Assembly (NCBI RefSeq): GCF_006171285.1
Contig: NZ_CP040889.1
Coordinates: 248,001 to 312,000 of the forward strand
Length of the DNA: 64,000 nucleotides
Reading direction: 5' to 3'
DNA from: Leclercia adecarboxylata
GTDB lineage: Bacteria; Pseudomonadota; Gammaproteobacteria; Enterobacterales; Enterobacteriaceae
The notes below the pieces were generated by a model, which saw only the letters and a program-made list of their open reading frames with translations, ran no database searches and was not told where the DNA came from. A program made the position numbers and the translations under genes. This document shows positions 23,627 through 34,637 of this stretch, piece after piece; position 1 is the stretch's first letter, and every line of letters starts with the position of its first letter.

Positions 23627-25105
23627 TTAACCTGCGCGAAGCAGCGTTTTCATCTTTTCGTTGCGGCAGAACTGGCGTTTGATCTCCACCACCAGCGCGT
23701 TGCGCGACAGCACAATCATTACCGCGAAGGCCAGCGCCCCGGCGGCGACCTGCACCGCCAGCAGCGCGGCCAGCGGCAGATGGCCGTTAAGGGCAATCCC
23801 TAAGCCATAGCTCACCGCCAGCGTCGGCAGCGAGAGGTAAAACGGCAGCCACAGGCTAAGAATGTACTGGCGGTAGCTGGAGCCCAGCACCGGCTTAATC
23901 ATCACGAAGTAGCTCAGGACGGTATTGATAATCTGCACCAGCAGGAAGCCCAGCGTGACGCCCATCGCGCCCGCCAGGTGGCCGCCGATAACGATCGCCG
24001 GAATAAACAGGAACGTTTTGAATACGTTGAACTTAAAGCTGATATCGACGCGGGCTTTGGCCATCAGCAGCGAACCAATGGGGTTACCGACGGAGCGCAA
24101 CAGCCCCACGATGCACAGCAGCTGCAGGATCGGCACAATGCTTAACCACTTCTCGCCAAACACCAGCGGCACCAGATTGCCGGAAACCACCATCAGCCCC
24201 AGCAGGGTCGGGAAGTTAATGATCCCTACCACCGACAGCAGCTTGTAGAAGTTGATGCGCAGCTTGTCGGTATCGTCCTGAATTTTGGCGAACGCCGGGA
24301 ACAGCACGCGGGTGATGATCGGGTTGAGCTTCATCGGCGGTACCACCGCCACGTTGTACGCCAGGTTATAGCCCCCGGCGACGCTGGCACCCAGAATACG
24401 GGCCAGCACCAGGGTGGAGAGGTTGGTATTCACGTAGTTGATGATGCTGTCGGCGGTCAGCCACGCGCCGAAGCGCAGGTTAGAGGCCACCGACGCCAGC
24501 GAGAAGTGGAACCCCGGACGGTAGATTTTGCGGCCGAAGTAGCCGAACAGCAGGGTGCGCACGGCAGAGTTCACCAGATAACCGAGGATGGCGGTCATGG
24601 CCAGCGGCCAGAAGTGGGCGCTGACCACGGTGAAGGTAAACCCGGCCAGCACCGAGCTGGTTTCAATCATGCCGATTTTGCTGAACTCCAGCTCCTTTTG
24701 CATCAGCGCGCGGAACTGCTGGCCGTGGGGGATCACCACAAACGCGAACGACAGCGCACGCATCAGGGGGCCAAGTTCAGGGTTGTTCAGGGCGTCAGCA
24801 ATAAGATCGCTCAGCAGAAACAGCACCACGAACACCAGGATACCCAGGCCGACGTTTAACCAGTAGAGGGTGGTCAGCTCCAGCTGGCTAATCTCTTTGC
24901 GCTGAATAATCGAGTTGGCGATGCCAAAGTCCGACAGCGTATCGGCCAGGGCGATGATCACCAGCGAGACGGTCAACAGGCCAAACTGGTGGCTATCGAT
25001 AATGCGCGCCAGCACCGTCATCTGCACCAGCCCAAGGCCGATGATGATCACCGTGGCGATAGCCGACCACTTTGCCCCGCTGAGGGTTTTTTCACGTAAG
25101 CTCAT
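23627..25105 (-). CDS. wzxC: Colanic acid repeat-unit flippase WzxC
   Basis: 492 residues, multi-spanning, with the N-terminal MATE/Wzx segment SLREKTLSGAKWSAIATVIIIGLGLVQMTVLARIID and about 12-14 membrane segments. It flips the undecaprenyl-linked colanic acid unit to the periplasm. One base separates the wcaJ stop from its ATG. Confidence 0.96.
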   Translation of the reverse strand: MSLREKTLSGAKWSAIATVIIIGLGLVQMTVLARIIDSHQFGLLTVSLVIIALADTLSDFGIANSIIQRKEISQLELTTLYWLNVGLGILVFVVLFLLSDLIADALNNPELGPLMRALSFAFVVIPHGQQFRALMQKELEFSKIGMIETSSVLAGFTFTVVSAHFWPLAMTAILGYLVNSAVRTLLFGYFGRKIYRPGFHFSLASVASNLRFGAWLTADSIINYVNTNLSTLVLARILGASVAGGYNLAYNVAVVPPMKLNPIITRVLFPAFAKIQDDTDKLRINFYKLLSVVGIINFPTLLGLMVVSGNLVPLVFGEKWLSIVPILQLLCIVGLLRSVGNPIGSLLMAKARVDISFKFNVFKTFLFIPAIVIGGHLAGAMGVTLGFLLVQIINTVLSYFVMIKPVLGSSYRQYILSLWLPFYLSLPTLAVSYGLGIALNGHLPLAALLAVQVAAGALAFAVMIVLSRNALVVEIKRQFCRNEKMKTLLRAG

Positions 25106-25106
25106 G

Positions 25107-26501
25107 TTAGTACGCCGCTTTGTTCACAAAGCCCTTAAAGACGGTGAGAAAAACGATTTTGATATCAAACCAGAGGCTCCACTCGCGGATGTACTCCAGG
25201 TCAAACTCAATGCGTTTCTCCATCTTTTCCAGGGTGTCGGTCTCGCCGCGCCAGCCGTTGATCTGCGCCCAGCCGGTGATCCCCGGTTTCACTTTGTGGC
25301 GCAGCATGTAGCCTTCGATCAGCTGACGATACTGTTCGTTATGCGCCACCGCGTGCGGGCGTGGACCAACGATGGACATGCCCCCGGTAAACACGTTGAT
25401 AAACTGCGGGAGTTCATCCAGCGAGGTGCGGCGCAGGAAGTTACCGACGCGGGTTACGCGCGGGTCGTTTTGCGTCGCCTGGGTCACCACCGCGTCGTTC
25501 TCCATCACCTTCATGGAGCGGAATTTCCACACCATGATCGGCTTACCGTCCATGCCGTAGCGGGTCTGGCGGAAGATCACCGGCCCCTTCGAGGTGAGCT
25601 TCACCGCCAGGGCAATGGCGCACAGCACCGGGGAGATCAGCAGCAGGATCAGAGAGGAGAGGACGATGTCCTCCACGCGCTTCAGCACCCGGTTGAGGCC
25701 GGAGAGCGGCGTGTCATACAGCGGCACCACCGGCACGCCGTTCACCTCTTCGATACGGGAGTGCAGAATGTTAAAGGTGAACACATCCGGAATGAGGATC
25801 ACCGAGCAGGTGGTGTCCGCCAGCTTGCGCATCAGGGTTTTAATTCGGGCCTCGTCGCTCATCGGCATGGCGATGTAGACGTTGTGGATCTTGCCCGCTT
25901 TGGCATCGTCCACCAGCTGGGAGTAATTACCGGCCCAGTCAGCAGGCACGCCGCCGGGCTGCGCGTCGTGATAGACCCCGACCACATCAAACCCCAGCCA
26001 CGGCTCTTTGCGAAAACCGTCCAGCAGCGCCAGCCCGGCCGGCATGCTTCCGGCCACCGCCACCCGGCGGGTGTTGTAGCCACGGTTACGCAGCCAGCCC
26101 GCGCCAAAGCGGATAAGGGATCGGCAGACCAGCATGCCCACGCTGGTCAGCAGATACCAGGCAAAATAGGTGGCAAAGCGATTATCAAAGTCGTTATTAA
26201 AGGCCACCAGCCCGAAGCTGAAGACCAGGCTTAAGGTCCAGTTCTGCAGCAGCAGCTGCAGCTCGGTGGTGATTTTGACGCCGCGCCATGAGCGGTAAAA
26301 GTCGGTCATCCCGCCGATCATCTGGAAGACGACCAGGGCGATCAGCGCCATCAGCAGGTGCATGTAGAGGAACGGCAGCCCGCTGAGTTTACACACCATC
26401 CACAACCCACCGAACATGATGGTGATATCAGAAAAACGCTGCACCATAGAGATTAACGATGCATTCGTTTTGGCTCGCTCGCGCTTTTTTAGATTTGTCA
26501 T
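25107..26501 (-). CDS. wcaJ: Undecaprenyl-phosphate glucose phosphotransferase WcaJ
   Basis: Starts colanic acid synthesis by moving glucose-1-phosphate from UDP-glucose to undecaprenyl phosphate. 464 residues: four N-terminal membrane helices, a CoA-binding-like middle domain, a re-entrant helix region near residue 280, then the catalytic bacterial sugar transferase domain with KFRSMKV, RRTSLDELPQFINVF and MSIVGPRPHAVAHN. It lies 80 bases after manB, the gap being filled by a long palindrome. Confidence 0.96.
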   Translation of the reverse strand: MTNLKKRERAKTNASLISMVQRFSDITIMFGGLWMVCKLSGLPFLYMHLLMALIALVVFQMIGGMTDFYRSWRGVKITTELQLLLQNWTLSLVFSFGLVAFNNDFDNRFATYFAWYLLTSVGMLVCRSLIRFGAGWLRNRGYNTRRVAVAGSMPAGLALLDGFRKEPWLGFDVVGVYHDAQPGGVPADWAGNYSQLVDDAKAGKIHNVYIAMPMSDEARIKTLMRKLADTTCSVILIPDVFTFNILHSRIEEVNGVPVVPLYDTPLSGLNRVLKRVEDIVLSSLILLLISPVLCAIALAVKLTSKGPVIFRQTRYGMDGKPIMVWKFRSMKVMENDAVVTQATQNDPRVTRVGNFLRRTSLDELPQFINVFTGGMSIVGPRPHAVAHNEQYRQLIEGYMLRHKVKPGITGWAQINGWRGETDTLEKMEKRIEFDLEYIREWSLWFDIKIVFLTVFKGFVNKAAY

Positions 26502-26520
26502 CGTTGTTCCTGTTGTTTAT

Positions 26521-26569
26521 CCCCTCACCCCGGCCCTCTCCCCTCTGGGGAGAGGGCCGGGGTGAGGGG
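26521..26569. repeat. Perfect 23-bp palindrome between manB and wcaJ
   Basis: CCCCTCACCC continuing to CTCTCCCC (26521-26543), loop TCT, then the exact reverse complement (26547-26569). It is the longest perfect hairpin in the window, sits inside the colanic acid operon, and belongs to the same repeat family as those at 44429 and 53810. It lacks a T run, so it is more likely an mRNA-stability or processing element than a terminator. Confidence 0.85.
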
Positions 26570-26582
26570 AGAGGGGCAAGGA

Positions 26583-27953
26583 TTACTGATTCAGCAGCGC
26601 CATAATGTCCTGCGTTCGCGCCGCCATCAGCGCCGCATCGGCGCGGGATTCCACGTTCAGGCGCACCACCGGCTCGGTGTTTGACGAGCGCAGGTTGAAG
26701 CGCCACTGCGGGAAGGTCATGCTGATGCCGTCGGTACGGTCGATCTCCAGCGCGTGCAGGGCAAAGTGATGCTCCACGCGGGCAATCGCCTCGGCAGGGG
26801 CCGCAAGGGTGCTGTTGATCTCCCCGCTCGCCGGGAAGGCCGCCATGCGGTCACGCACCAGCTCACCCAGCGACTGGCCCTTCAGGCACAGCAGCTCGGT
26901 CACCAACAGCCACGGGATCATCCCGCTGTCGCAGTAGGCAAAATCGCGGAAGTAGTGGTGGGCGCTCATCTCGCCGCCGTAAATGGCGTCTTCCTCACGC
27001 ATGCGCTCTTTGATGAAGGCATGCCCGGTTTTGGACATCACCGGGGTGCCGCCCGCTGCGGCGACCACGTCCACCGTGTTCCAGGAGAGACGCGGGTCAT
27101 GGATGATGCGCGAACCGGGGTTTTTCTCGAGGAATGCTTCCGCCAGCAGGCCGACAATGTAGTAGCCCTCGATAAACTGCCCTTTTTCGTCGAACAGGAA
27201 GCAGCGGTCAAAGTCGCCGTCAAAGGCGATGCCCATGTCGGCGCCGTGTTCGATAACGGCGTTGCGGGTATCGGCCCGGCACTCCGGCAGCAGCGGGTTC
27301 GGTATACCGTTCGGGAAGTTGCCGTCCGGGGTGTTGTGAACCTTCACGAAGGTGACCGGCACGTTGAGCGCTTTGAAGCGGGCTTCGAGAGCATCCACCA
27401 CCGGGCCTGCCGCGCCATTCCCGGAGTTAATGACCAGCTTAAGCGGCTTGAGGTTTGCCAGGTTGATGTAACCCAGCAGGTGGTCAATGTAGGCCCCGCG
27501 CAGATCGATTTTTTGATAGCTGCCGCGTTTCGCCTCATTCACCGGCGGGAAGTCGTTGGCTTCCGCCAGACGCTGCACGTCGCGCAGGCCGGTATCGCCG
27601 CTGATCGGGCGAGCCCCCTCGCGCACCAGCTTCATGCCGTTGTAGTCCATCGGGTTATGGCTGGCGGTCACTTCGATCCCGCCGTCGACGCCCAGGTGGA
27701 AGGTGGCGAAGTAGATCTCTTCGGTGCCGGAAAGGCCGATATCCAGCACGTCGACGCCCGCGTCCTGCAGCCCTTTCGCCAGCGCCAGCTTCAGCGCTTC
27801 GCTGGTCAGGCGCACGTCGCCGCCCAGCACGATGGTTTTTGGTTTTAAGTATTCGCCGTACGCGCGGCCAATGCGCCACGCAATGTCTTCATTCAGCTCT
27901 TCACCGAGCTTGCCGCGAATGTCGTAGGCTTTAAAACAGGTTAATTTTTGCAT
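26583..27953 (-). CDS. cpsG: Phosphomannomutase
   Basis: Interconverts mannose 6- and 1-phosphate for GDP-mannose synthesis; also called manB. 456 residues from ATG 27953 (an adjacent ATG at 27956 is equally readable; the frame extends much further upstream without family similarity). The phosphoserine loop is [14 protein letters not shown], the metal loop is [12 protein letters not shown], the substrate loop is [13 protein letters not shown], and the phosphate site is [13 protein letters not shown]. An AAAGGGG ribosome site precedes the ATGs. Confidence 0.97.
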   Translation of the reverse strand: MQKLTCFKAYDIRGKLGEELNEDIAWRIGRAYGEYLKPKTIVLGGDVRLTSEALKLALAKGLQDAGVDVLDIGLSGTEEIYFATFHLGVDGGIEVTASHNPMDYNGMKLVREGARPISGDTGLRDVQRLAEANDFPPVNEAKRGSYQKIDLRGAYIDHLLGYINLANLKPLKLVINSGNGAAGPVVDALEARFKALNVPVTFVKVHNTPDGNFPNGIPNPLLPECRADTRNAVIEHGADMGIAFDGDFDRCFLFDEKGQFIEGYYIVGLLAEAFLEKNPGSRIIHDPRLSWNTVDVVAAAGGTPVMSKTGHAFIKERMREEDAIYGGEMSAHHYFRDFAYCDSGMIPWLLVTELLCLKGQSLGELVRDRMAAFPASGEINSTLAAPAEAIARVEHHFALHALEIDRTDGISMTFPQWRFNLRSSNTEPVVRLNVESRADAALMAARTQDIMALLNQ

Positions 27954-28018
27954 CATTACCCCTTTTTCAGGCAACAGTTGGCCCGACCCGGACAGGGCCA
28001 ATTTAATTTTGTTGTTTT

Positions 28019-28048
28019 GTAGGCCCGGTAAGCGCAGCGCCACCGGGC
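28019..28048. repeat. REP-like palindrome between manC and manB
   Basis: A GCCCGGT...ACCGGGC stem around AAGCGCAGCGCC, preceded by GTAG, as in enterobacterial REP elements. It lies in the 109-base gap inside the operon, just past the manC stop. Confidence 0.7.
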
Positions 28049-28062
28049 AAAATGCGTGAGCG

Positions 28063-29499
28063 CTAGACCCGCCCGTATCTGTCCTCAAAGCGGACGATAT
28101 CGTCCTCTTCCAGGTACGAGCCGGAGCGCACTTCAATCAGATCGAGGGGGATTTTCCCCGGATTTTCCAGGCAGTGGGTCGCCCCCAGCGGGATGTAAAT
28201 CGACTCGTTTTCACCGAGCAGGGTCTCGACATTGTCGATGGTGACTTTGGCGGTACCCGCCACCACCACCCAGTGCTCCGCGCGGTGGTGATGCATCTGC
28301 ACCGACAGCCCCTCGCCCGGCTTAACGGTGATGCGTTTCACCTGGTAGCGGTCGCCCTCGTCGATGGAGTCGTATTTGCCCCACGGACGGTAAACTTCGC
28401 GGTGAATGTGGTGCTCATGACGGCCATCGGCCTTGATCTGCTCCACCACTTTTTTGACGTCCTGCACCGCGTTGCGATCGGCAATCAGCACCGCGTCTTT
28501 GGTCTGCACCACCACCAGGTCCTTCACCCCGACGGTAGTGACCAGGCCAGACTCGGCGTACACATAGCTGTTTTCGGTTTTATGGCTGATCACATCCCCG
28601 TGATGGACGTTACCTTCCGGTGACTGGGCGCTGATCTCCCACAGAGAGGACCAGGAGCCGACGTCGCTCCAGCCCGCATTCATCGGCACCACCACCGCAT
28701 CGGCGGTTTTTTCCATCACCGCGTAATCCACCGACTCCTCGGGGCAGGCGAGGAACGCAGCTTCGTCCACGCGGATAAAGTCCAGATCCGGGTCGACGGT
28801 AGCCATTGCGCGTTCGCAGGCTTCGAGGATGTCCGGGCGATATTTTTGCAGCTCTTCCAGATAGCGTCCGGCGCGGAACAGGAACATGCCGCTGTTCCAG
28901 TAGTACTCGCCGCTGGCGACGTAGGCCTGAGCGGTTTCCATATTGGGTTTTTCGACGAACTGCGCCACGTCAAAGGCCAGGCTGTCGCCCTCGCCCGGCG
29001 TGACGTTGCCGCGACGGATATAGCCATAGCCGGTTTCGGGCAGATCCGGCACGATGCCGAAGGTCACCAGCTTGCCGCTGTCGGCATACGGGATCGCCGC
29101 CCGCACCGCTTCGCGGAACGCCTCTTCCTGCTGGATGACGTGGTCTGCCGCCAGCACCAGCATCAGCGGATCGCAATCCGGGCTGCTGCGCTGCGCTGCC
29201 AGTGCCGCCAGGGCGATGGCCGGGGCGGTGTTGCGTCCGGCCGGTTCAAGAATGATGTTTTCGGTGAGCTTGTTCAGCTGACGCAGCTGCTCGGCGACGA
29301 TAAAGCGGTGCTGTTCGTTACAGATCACTACCGGGCTTTCGCAGTCCACGCCGTTAAGACGGTTCACCGTGGTCTGCAGCATGGTGAGCTCCCCTTTCAG
29401 GCAGAGGAACTGTTTTGGATAGAGCACGCGGGAGAGTGGCCATAACCGGCTACCTGAGCCACCCGCCATCACAACCGGGTACAACGTATTCTTATTCAT
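28063..29499 (-). CDS. cpsB: Mannose-1-phosphate guanylyltransferase
   Basis: Makes GDP-mannose; also called manC. 478 residues. The nucleotidyltransferase site is [50 protein letters not shown] lies mid-protein, and a cupin-like isomerase domain follows with [22 protein letters not shown]. Full length. It precedes manB and follows wcaI as in E. coli. Confidence 0.97.
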   Translation of the reverse strand: MNKNTLYPVVMAGGSGSRLWPLSRVLYPKQFLCLKGELTMLQTTVNRLNGVDCESPVVICNEQHRFIVAEQLRQLNKLTENIILEPAGRNTAPAIALAALAAQRSSPDCDPLMLVLAADHVIQQEEAFREAVRAAIPYADSGKLVTFGIVPDLPETGYGYIRRGNVTPGEGDSLAFDVAQFVEKPNMETAQAYVASGEYYWNSGMFLFRAGRYLEELQKYRPDILEACERAMATVDPDLDFIRVDEAAFLACPEESVDYAVMEKTADAVVVPMNAGWSDVGSWSSLWEISAQSPEGNVHHGDVISHKTENSYVYAESGLVTTVGVKDLVVVQTKDAVLIADRNAVQDVKKVVEQIKADGRHEHHIHREVYRPWGKYDSIDEGDRYQVKRITVKPGEGLSVQMHHHRAEHWVVVAGTAKVTIDNVETLLGENESIYIPLGATHCLENPGKIPLDLIEVRSGSYLEEDDIVRFEDRYGRV

Positions 29500-29502
29500 G
29501 AT

Positions 29503-30726
29503 TTATCCCCGAATATCTGCAATAAACTGGTTCAGCACGTTCTCTTTCTCGAGCGTGCGTTCGGCATAGTCACGCGCTATCGCGTTCTCTTTGGGCATAG
29601 ATAAGGCTTGTTCGATCCCGCTTACCAGCGCGGGCACCGATTCAGGCTCGACGCACACCGCGATCCCCGGCAGGCTGTCGCACAGCTGGCCCAGCTCGGT
29701 GTGGGCCTCGGCGGTGATCACCGCGTTGCCGCCCACCGCCAGAATGTTGGTCAGCTTGGAGGGCAGAACGGCATCCGCCGCGCCGCGCTTTTGCACCACC
29801 AGATGGCAATCGGCCATCTTCAGCAGCGCCGGTAAAGCGTCGTAAGACTGTAGCGGCAGGAAGCTGACGTTCTGCAGGCTGCGCTCCTGGGCCATTTTTT
29901 CCAGCCTTGCCTTGCCGCCGCCCTGGCCGACAATCACAAACTGCCAGGGTTGGTCGCTGACCTGTTCGGCGGCCTCAATCACACTTTCGAGTCCTTGCTT
30001 CAGGTTGATGTTGCCCGAATAAAGAATGAGTTTTTTTGCTTCTGGCAGACCCAACTGCTCGCGCAGGGCTGCGGCATCCGTCGGTGTTACATCGCGAAAA
30101 CGCGCCACTTCTGACCAGTTGGGAAAGAAGATCACTTTTTCCGCCGCCACACCCTTCTCCTGCGCCTTGTTCATCATTGAGCGCGAGATAGTGGAGACGT
30201 AGTCAACGTTACGCAGACCGTTGCGCTCGAAGGCGCTGGCCATTTTCGCCACCTTGCCGCCCTTGCCTTTCCCGGCCATTCCCAGGCCCAGCATGGCGTC
30301 CACTTCGTAATCCTGAATGTGCAGCAGGGTGCGCGCGCCCGAGAGTTTGCCCAGCAGGCGCATGCCCGGGGTGCAAAACAGGGTCGGCACCACGCCGATA
30401 ATGCGATCCGGCTTCCAGCGACGTTGCGCCATCAGCGGGAAGAAACTGCTCAGGGCAAAGCTGCCCAGATGAATCAAACGTTTTAAGGTCGATGGCTGCT
30501 TCGGCACGTACAGCGGGCAGCGCCAGACGGTGGCGGCGCCCTCTTCACGACGGTAGCGCCAGCTGGAGTAGGACTCGCCCACCTGCCACTCCGGGTAGTA
30601 AGGCGGTGCGGTAATAACCCGCACCTCATGGCCCTGGCGGGCCATCCATTCGACCATCTCGCCGGTGTACTTACCGATACCGGTCAGTTCGGGGGAATAG
30701 TTAATTCCGTATACGAGGATCTTCAT
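29503..30726 (-). CDS. wcaI: Colanic acid glycosyltransferase WcaI
   Basis: 407-residue GT-B protein. The N terminus is [45 protein letters not shown], and the donor domain has [20 protein letters not shown] and [22 protein letters not shown]. By family knowledge it adds fucose to the lipid-linked colanic acid intermediate. The ATG overlaps the gmm stop as ATGA. Confidence 0.95.
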   Translation of the reverse strand: MKILVYGINYSPELTGIGKYTGEMVEWMARQGHEVRVITAPPYYPEWQVGESYSSWRYRREEGAATVWRCPLYVPKQPSTLKRLIHLGSFALSSFFPLMAQRRWKPDRIIGVVPTLFCTPGMRLLGKLSGARTLLHIQDYEVDAMLGLGMAGKGKGGKVAKMASAFERNGLRNVDYVSTISRSMMNKAQEKGVAAEKVIFFPNWSEVARFRDVTPTDAAALREQLGLPEAKKLILYSGNINLKQGLESVIEAAEQVSDQPWQFVIVGQGGGKARLEKMAQERSLQNVSFLPLQSYDALPALLKMADCHLVVQKRGAADAVLPSKLTNILAVGGNAVITAEAHTELGQLCDSLPGIAVCVEPESVPALVSGIEQALSMPKENAIARDYAERTLEKENVLNQFIADIRG

Positions 30727-31196
30727 AGTCCCGGCACTCCGGCCTGCTGCAGAAAATAGGCCCGGCTGTTGTCATGCACGTTATCGCTTGCCAGCAGCTG
30801 TTCTGCCGTCTGCCAGCGGTAGTCGTCATGCTGTGCATCAGGCAGACGCAGGTCCGCCTGATGCACCTTCAGGCGAAAACCGAGCACCACGTAGTGGGTG
30901 GTGAAATCGGTGCCGGAAAAGTTGTCGTCATAGAAGTGCTGCCAGACACCGTAGAACTGCCCCGCCGTCATCGGCAGACGGAGCCCCAGCTCCGCCTCCG
31001 TCAGACGCGCAAAGGCATTTTCCAGCGTCTCGTCTTTCTGCACCCGCCCGCCCGGTACGAACCAGTAGCCCTGCGCCGGGCGGTTGGTACGCTGCCCGAG
31101 CAGGAACTCACCGCGCTCGTTCTCCACAATCAGATCGATGGAGATAAGCGGGGTGGAACGCACCACAGTGGCAAAATCTTCCTGACTCAAAAACAT
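30723..31196 (-). CDS. gmm: GDP-mannose mannosyl hydrolase
   Basis: Nudix-family enzyme (also wcaH, nudD) that splits GDP-mannose or GDP-glucose to GDP and the sugar, possibly balancing donor supply. 157 residues from ATG 31196; an upstream extension overlaps fcl and is not family-like. The modified Nudix box [23 protein letters not shown] lacks the usual REUXEE glutamates, as in known Gmm proteins. Confidence 0.95.
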   Translation of the reverse strand: MFLSQEDFATVVRSTPLISIDLIVENERGEFLLGQRTNRPAQGYWFVPGGRVQKDETLENAFARLTEAELGLRLPMTAGQFYGVWQHFYDDNFSGTDFTTHYVVLGFRLKVHQADLRLPDAQHDDYRWQTAEQLLASDNVHDNSRAYFLQQAGVPGL

Positions 31197-31198
31197 AG

Positions 31199-32164
31199 TT
31201 ACCCCCGGAAGCGGTGCTGGTTTTCCAGGAACCACTGGTACGTGCTGGCCAGCCCCTGCGCCAGCGTCACCTCGTGGAACCAGCCCAGCTGGTGCAGACG
31301 GGTCACGTCCAGCAGCTTGCGCGGGGTGCCGTCAGGTTTGGTGGCATCGAACACCACGCGCCCCTTGTACCCCACCACCTGGCTGATGGTGAGCGCCAGC
31401 TCGCGGATGGTGCAGTCCACACCGGTGCCGACGTTGATGTGCGACAGCATCGGCTCGGTGTTCTCCTGCCACACCTCCTGAGCCAGCTCCATTACGTGAA
31501 TGCTGGCAGCCGCCATATCGTCCACGTGCAGGAACTCGCGCATCGGCGTGCCGCTGCCCCAGACCACCACTTCCGGCGCGTTACCGGCCTTCGCCTCATG
31601 GAACCGGCGCAGCAGCGCCGGGATCACATGGGAGTTGCTCGGGTGGAAGTTATCGTTCGGGCCGTACAGGTTAGTCGGCATTACCGAGCGATAGTCGCGG
31701 CCATACTGGCGGTTATAGGATTCGCACAGCTTGATCCCGGCAATCTTGGCGATGGCGTACGGCTCGTTGGTGGCTTCAAGCGTGCCCTGCAGCAGCTCGC
31801 TCTCGGCAATCGGCTGCTTCGCCATCTTCGGATAGATACAGGATGAGCCGAGGAACAGCAGCTTGTTCACGTTGTGCAGGTGCGCCGCGTGAATGATGTT
31901 GCTCTCGATCATCATGTTCTCGTAGATGAAGTCCGCCGGGTAGGTATTGTTGGCAACAATACCCCCCACTTTTGCCGCCGCCAGATAGACCTGGTCGATG
32001 CGCTGTTCGGCAAAGAAGGCCTCTACCGCTTGCGCATCCAGCAGGTTAAGCTCGTCACGACCGCGCAGCACCAGTTCGACGTTGCCACGCTGTTCCAGCT
32101 GGCGGACGATCGCCGAACCCACCATCCCGCGATGTCCGGCAACAAAAATACGTTGTTTGGTCAT
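31199..32164 (-). CDS. fcl: GDP-L-fucose synthase
   Basis: Bifunctional epimerase/reductase (also wcaG) that turns GDP-4-keto-6-deoxymannose into GDP-L-fucose. 321 residues. The NADP loop is [18 protein letters not shown], the catalytic Ser is in [16 protein letters not shown], and the Tyr-Lys pair is in [15 protein letters not shown]. Two bases separate it from gmd, its substrate supplier. Confidence 0.97.
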   Translation of the reverse strand: MTKQRIFVAGHRGMVGSAIVRQLEQRGNVELVLRGRDELNLLDAQAVEAFFAEQRIDQVYLAAAKVGGIVANNTYPADFIYENMMIESNIIHAAHLHNVNKLLFLGSSCIYPKMAKQPIAESELLQGTLEATNEPYAIAKIAGIKLCESYNRQYGRDYRSVMPTNLYGPNDNFHPSNSHVIPALLRRFHEAKAGNAPEVVVWGSGTPMREFLHVDDMAAASIHVMELAQEVWQENTEPMLSHINVGTGVDCTIRELALTISQVVGYKGRVVFDATKPDGTPRKLLDVTRLHQLGWFHEVTLAQGLASTYQWFLENQHRFRG

Positions 32165-32166
32165 TC

Positions 32167-33288
32167 TCAGGACTCCAGCGCGATGGCAACCTCGTAGCCG
32201 TGGGATTTGAGCAGGGAGTGTTTTTTCGCCGCTTCAAGATCTTTAGCCACCATTTCGGAGACCATCTCCTGCAGCGTGGTTTCTGGTTTCCAGCCCAGTT
32301 TTTCGTGCGCTTTGGTCGGGTCGCCCAGCAGGGTTTCAACCTCGGCAGGACGGAAGTAGCGCGGATCAACTTCCACAATCACGTCGCCCGGCTGTACGCC
32401 CGGTGCGTCGTGGCCGGTCACGGAAACCACAATGCCCTTCTCTTCCACGCCGGTGCCTTCGAAGCGCAGTTTGATGCCCAGCTGAGCCGCTGCCATCTCA
32501 ACGAACTGACGCACGGAATACTGCACGCCGGTGGCGATAACGAAGTCTTCCGGTTTTTCCTGCTGCAGCATCATCCACTGCATCTTGACGTAGTCTTTGG
32601 CATGGCCCCAGTCACGCAGGGAGTCCATATTGCCGAGGTGCAGCTTCTTCTCGAGGCCCTGAGCGATATTGGCGATAGCGCGGGTGATTTTGCGGGTCAC
32701 GAAGGTCTCGCCGCGGCGCGGGGATTCGTGGTTGAACAGAATGCCGTTACAGGCGTACATGCCGTAGGATTCACGGTAGTTCACGGTGATCCAGTAGGCG
32801 TACATTTTTGCCACCGCATACGGGGAGCGCGGGTAGAACGGGGTGGTCTCTTTCTGCGGGATCTCCTGCACCAGGCCGTACAGCTCGGAGGTAGAAGCCT
32901 GATAGAAACGGGTCTTCTTCTCAAGGCCGAGGAAACGAATCGCTTCCAGCAGGCGCAGGGTACCGATGGCGTCTACGTCAGCGGTGTATTCCGGGGACTC
33001 GAAGGAGACCGCAACGTGGCTCATGGCGCCCAGGTTATAGACTTCGTCCGGCTGCACTTCCTGCAGAATACGGGTCAGGTTGGAGGTATCGGTCAGATCG
33101 CCGTAGTGCAGGTGGAATTTCGGGTTCGTTGCGTGTGGATCCTGGTAGATATGATCCACGCGCTCGGTATTGAAAGAGGAGGCACGACGTTTGATTCCGT
33201 GCACTTCGTAGCCTTTTTCCAGCAGGAGTTCCGCCAGATAAGAACCATCCTGTCCGGTTACGCCGGTGATGAGAGCGACTTTAGACAT
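32167..33288 (-). CDS. gmd: GDP-mannose 4,6-dehydratase
   Basis: First committed step to GDP-fucose. 373 residues. The NADP loop is [19 protein letters not shown], the arginine segment is [19 protein letters not shown], the catalytic motif is [10 protein letters not shown], and the Tyr-Lys pair is in [21 protein letters not shown]. Highly conserved with E. coli. The gap to wcaF is 27 bases. Confidence 0.98.
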   Translation of the reverse strand: MSKVALITGVTGQDGSYLAELLLEKGYEVHGIKRRASSFNTERVDHIYQDPHATNPKFHLHYGDLTDTSNLTRILQEVQPDEVYNLGAMSHVAVSFESPEYTADVDAIGTLRLLEAIRFLGLEKKTRFYQASTSELYGLVQEIPQKETTPFYPRSPYAVAKMYAYWITVNYRESYGMYACNGILFNHESPRRGETFVTRKITRAIANIAQGLEKKLHLGNMDSLRDWGHAKDYVKMQWMMLQQEKPEDFVIATGVQYSVRQFVEMAAAQLGIKLRFEGTGVEEKGIVVSVTGHDAPGVQPGDVIVEVDPRYFRPAEVETLLGDPTKAHEKLGWKPETTLQEMVSEMVAKDLEAAKKHSLLKSHGYEVAIALES

Positions 33289-33315
33289 GTTTATTTTCTC
33301 CAGACTTATCAGAAG

Positions 33316-33864
33316 TTATTCAGTTTCAACGCGTTCGCGTATCACCACTGCGGGATTGCCACGGCAAAGCCTGTTTGCCGGTAGCGACTTAAAAACACTG
33401 CTGCGCGCGCCAATAACGGTACCGTTACCAATTGAGACGCCGGGGGCGACAAATACGTCGGTCGCCAGCCAGCATTTCTCGCCAATGGTTATTGGCTGCG
33501 CGTTTATATCAAAATGTTGACTCATATAATCGTGGCTGCCGGTGCACAGATAGCATTTCTGTGATACCACCGCATTCGCACCAATCGAAATATCGCCGAG
33601 GGTGTATAACACCGCGTCATCGCCAACCCAGGCGTTATCCCCCAAGGTTAATTTCCACGGGTAAGTAATTTTTACCGAGGGGCGAATCACTACGTTTTTT
33701 CCGATTTTTGCGCCGAAGCAGCGTAATAAAAATGCGCGCCAGCGATACATAATTTGCGGTGACCAGGCAAATAACGTTGCCTGAACGGCCCACCATAACT
33801 GCACCTTAATGCCGCCTGCGCCGCGAAACCCTTTTGGCACAGAGAAGCCGCTTAATTCCTGCAT
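33316..33864 (-). CDS. wcaF: Colanic acid acetyltransferase WcaF
   Basis: 182 residues, left-handed beta-helix (hexapeptide) acyltransferase. Hexapeptide turns are seen in IGKNVVIRPSVKI, LGDNAWVGDDAVLYTLGDISIGANAVVSQ and IGEKCWLATDVFVAPGVSIGNGTVIGA, with the catalytic histidine in CTGSHDY. It probably O-acetylates a fucose of the unit. Full length compared with E. coli. Confidence 0.96.
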   Translation of the reverse strand: MQELSGFSVPKGFRGAGGIKVQLWWAVQATLFAWSPQIMYRWRAFLLRCFGAKIGKNVVIRPSVKITYPWKLTLGDNAWVGDDAVLYTLGDISIGANAVVSQKCYLCTGSHDYMSQHFDINAQPITIGEKCWLATDVFVAPGVSIGNGTVIGARSSVFKSLPANRLCRGNPAVVIRERVETE

Positions 33865-33879
33865 ACTCTTTCCTTATAT

Positions 33880-34626
33880 TCAGACTTTGTTATATAAGGC
33901 TTTGGTTTTACCCGTCGTTTTCAGACGTAATAAATAAGATAATTCCGCGAGCGCCCCCGGCATACGCAATATTTCGCGCTGAACTTTTTTGGCGTCCTGA
34001 CATAATTCCAGATTATTCGAAGTTGACACCCCGCCCATCGAAAATTCAGATACCAGACCCGGCAGGCGTTTAAACGGATAACCGGCTTTATACAGTCGCG
34101 CGGTCAGGGCGTAATCCGATGAGACGCGATATTGCAGATCGTACGGGTAGGTTTTTAAACCACTCAGCGGAAAGAAAATCGCCTGATGGCTGGCCGGCAG
34201 GCTGTGATAAATATACCAGCCCGGTTTCGCCGCACGGCGCACTTTATTTCCGTCACCAAAATCGAGTAAGGCGTCGCCCATGTACATGGCATTGTCGTTC
34301 GCCCGGCTGAGCTGACGCACAAACTGCGCCACGTCGTCATGAAAAATATCGCCGGAGTTCAGGAAAATGGCGTAACGCCCCTGCGCCATATCGATGCCCT
34401 TATTCATGGCATCATAGATACCGCGATCCTTCTCGCTGATATAACGTAAGTTATACTCACCGTTGAGTTTTTCGAGAAACTCTGCGGTGCCGTCGTTCGA
34501 ACCGCCATCCACCACAATCCATTCAAAGCTGAGGCTGGGATCGCCTGCCAGATTGCGCAGCGACCGCCAGGTTTTTACCACACCCTCGTAGTTACGAAAG
34601 GCAACAGTAATAACGCTGAGTAACAT
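33880..34626 (-). CDS. wcaE: Colanic acid glycosyltransferase WcaE
   Basis: 248 residues from ATG 34626 ([15 protein letters not shown]); the open frame runs on 19 codons into the wcaD end without family similarity. GT2 motifs are [18 protein letters not shown] and [14 protein letters not shown]. It adds a sugar, likely fucose or galactose, to the colanic acid unit. Somewhat more AT-rich than its neighbours. Confidence 0.95.
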   Translation of the reverse strand: MLLSVITVAFRNYEGVVKTWRSLRNLAGDPSLSFEWIVVDGGSNDGTAEFLEKLNGEYNLRYISEKDRGIYDAMNKGIDMAQGRYAIFLNSGDIFHDDVAQFVRQLSRANDNAMYMGDALLDFGDGNKVRRAAKPGWYIYHSLPASHQAIFFPLSGLKTYPYDLQYRVSSDYALTARLYKAGYPFKRLPGLVSEFSMGGVSTSNNLELCQDAKKVQREILRMPGALAELSYLLRLKTTGKTKALYNKV

Positions 34627-34637
34627 AAACCACCTCG

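Noticed and set aside
24915..26234. 439-codon + strand open frame opposite wzxC and wcaJ
   Set aside because: Crosses the boundary of two conserved - strand genes; composition typical of a shadow frame.
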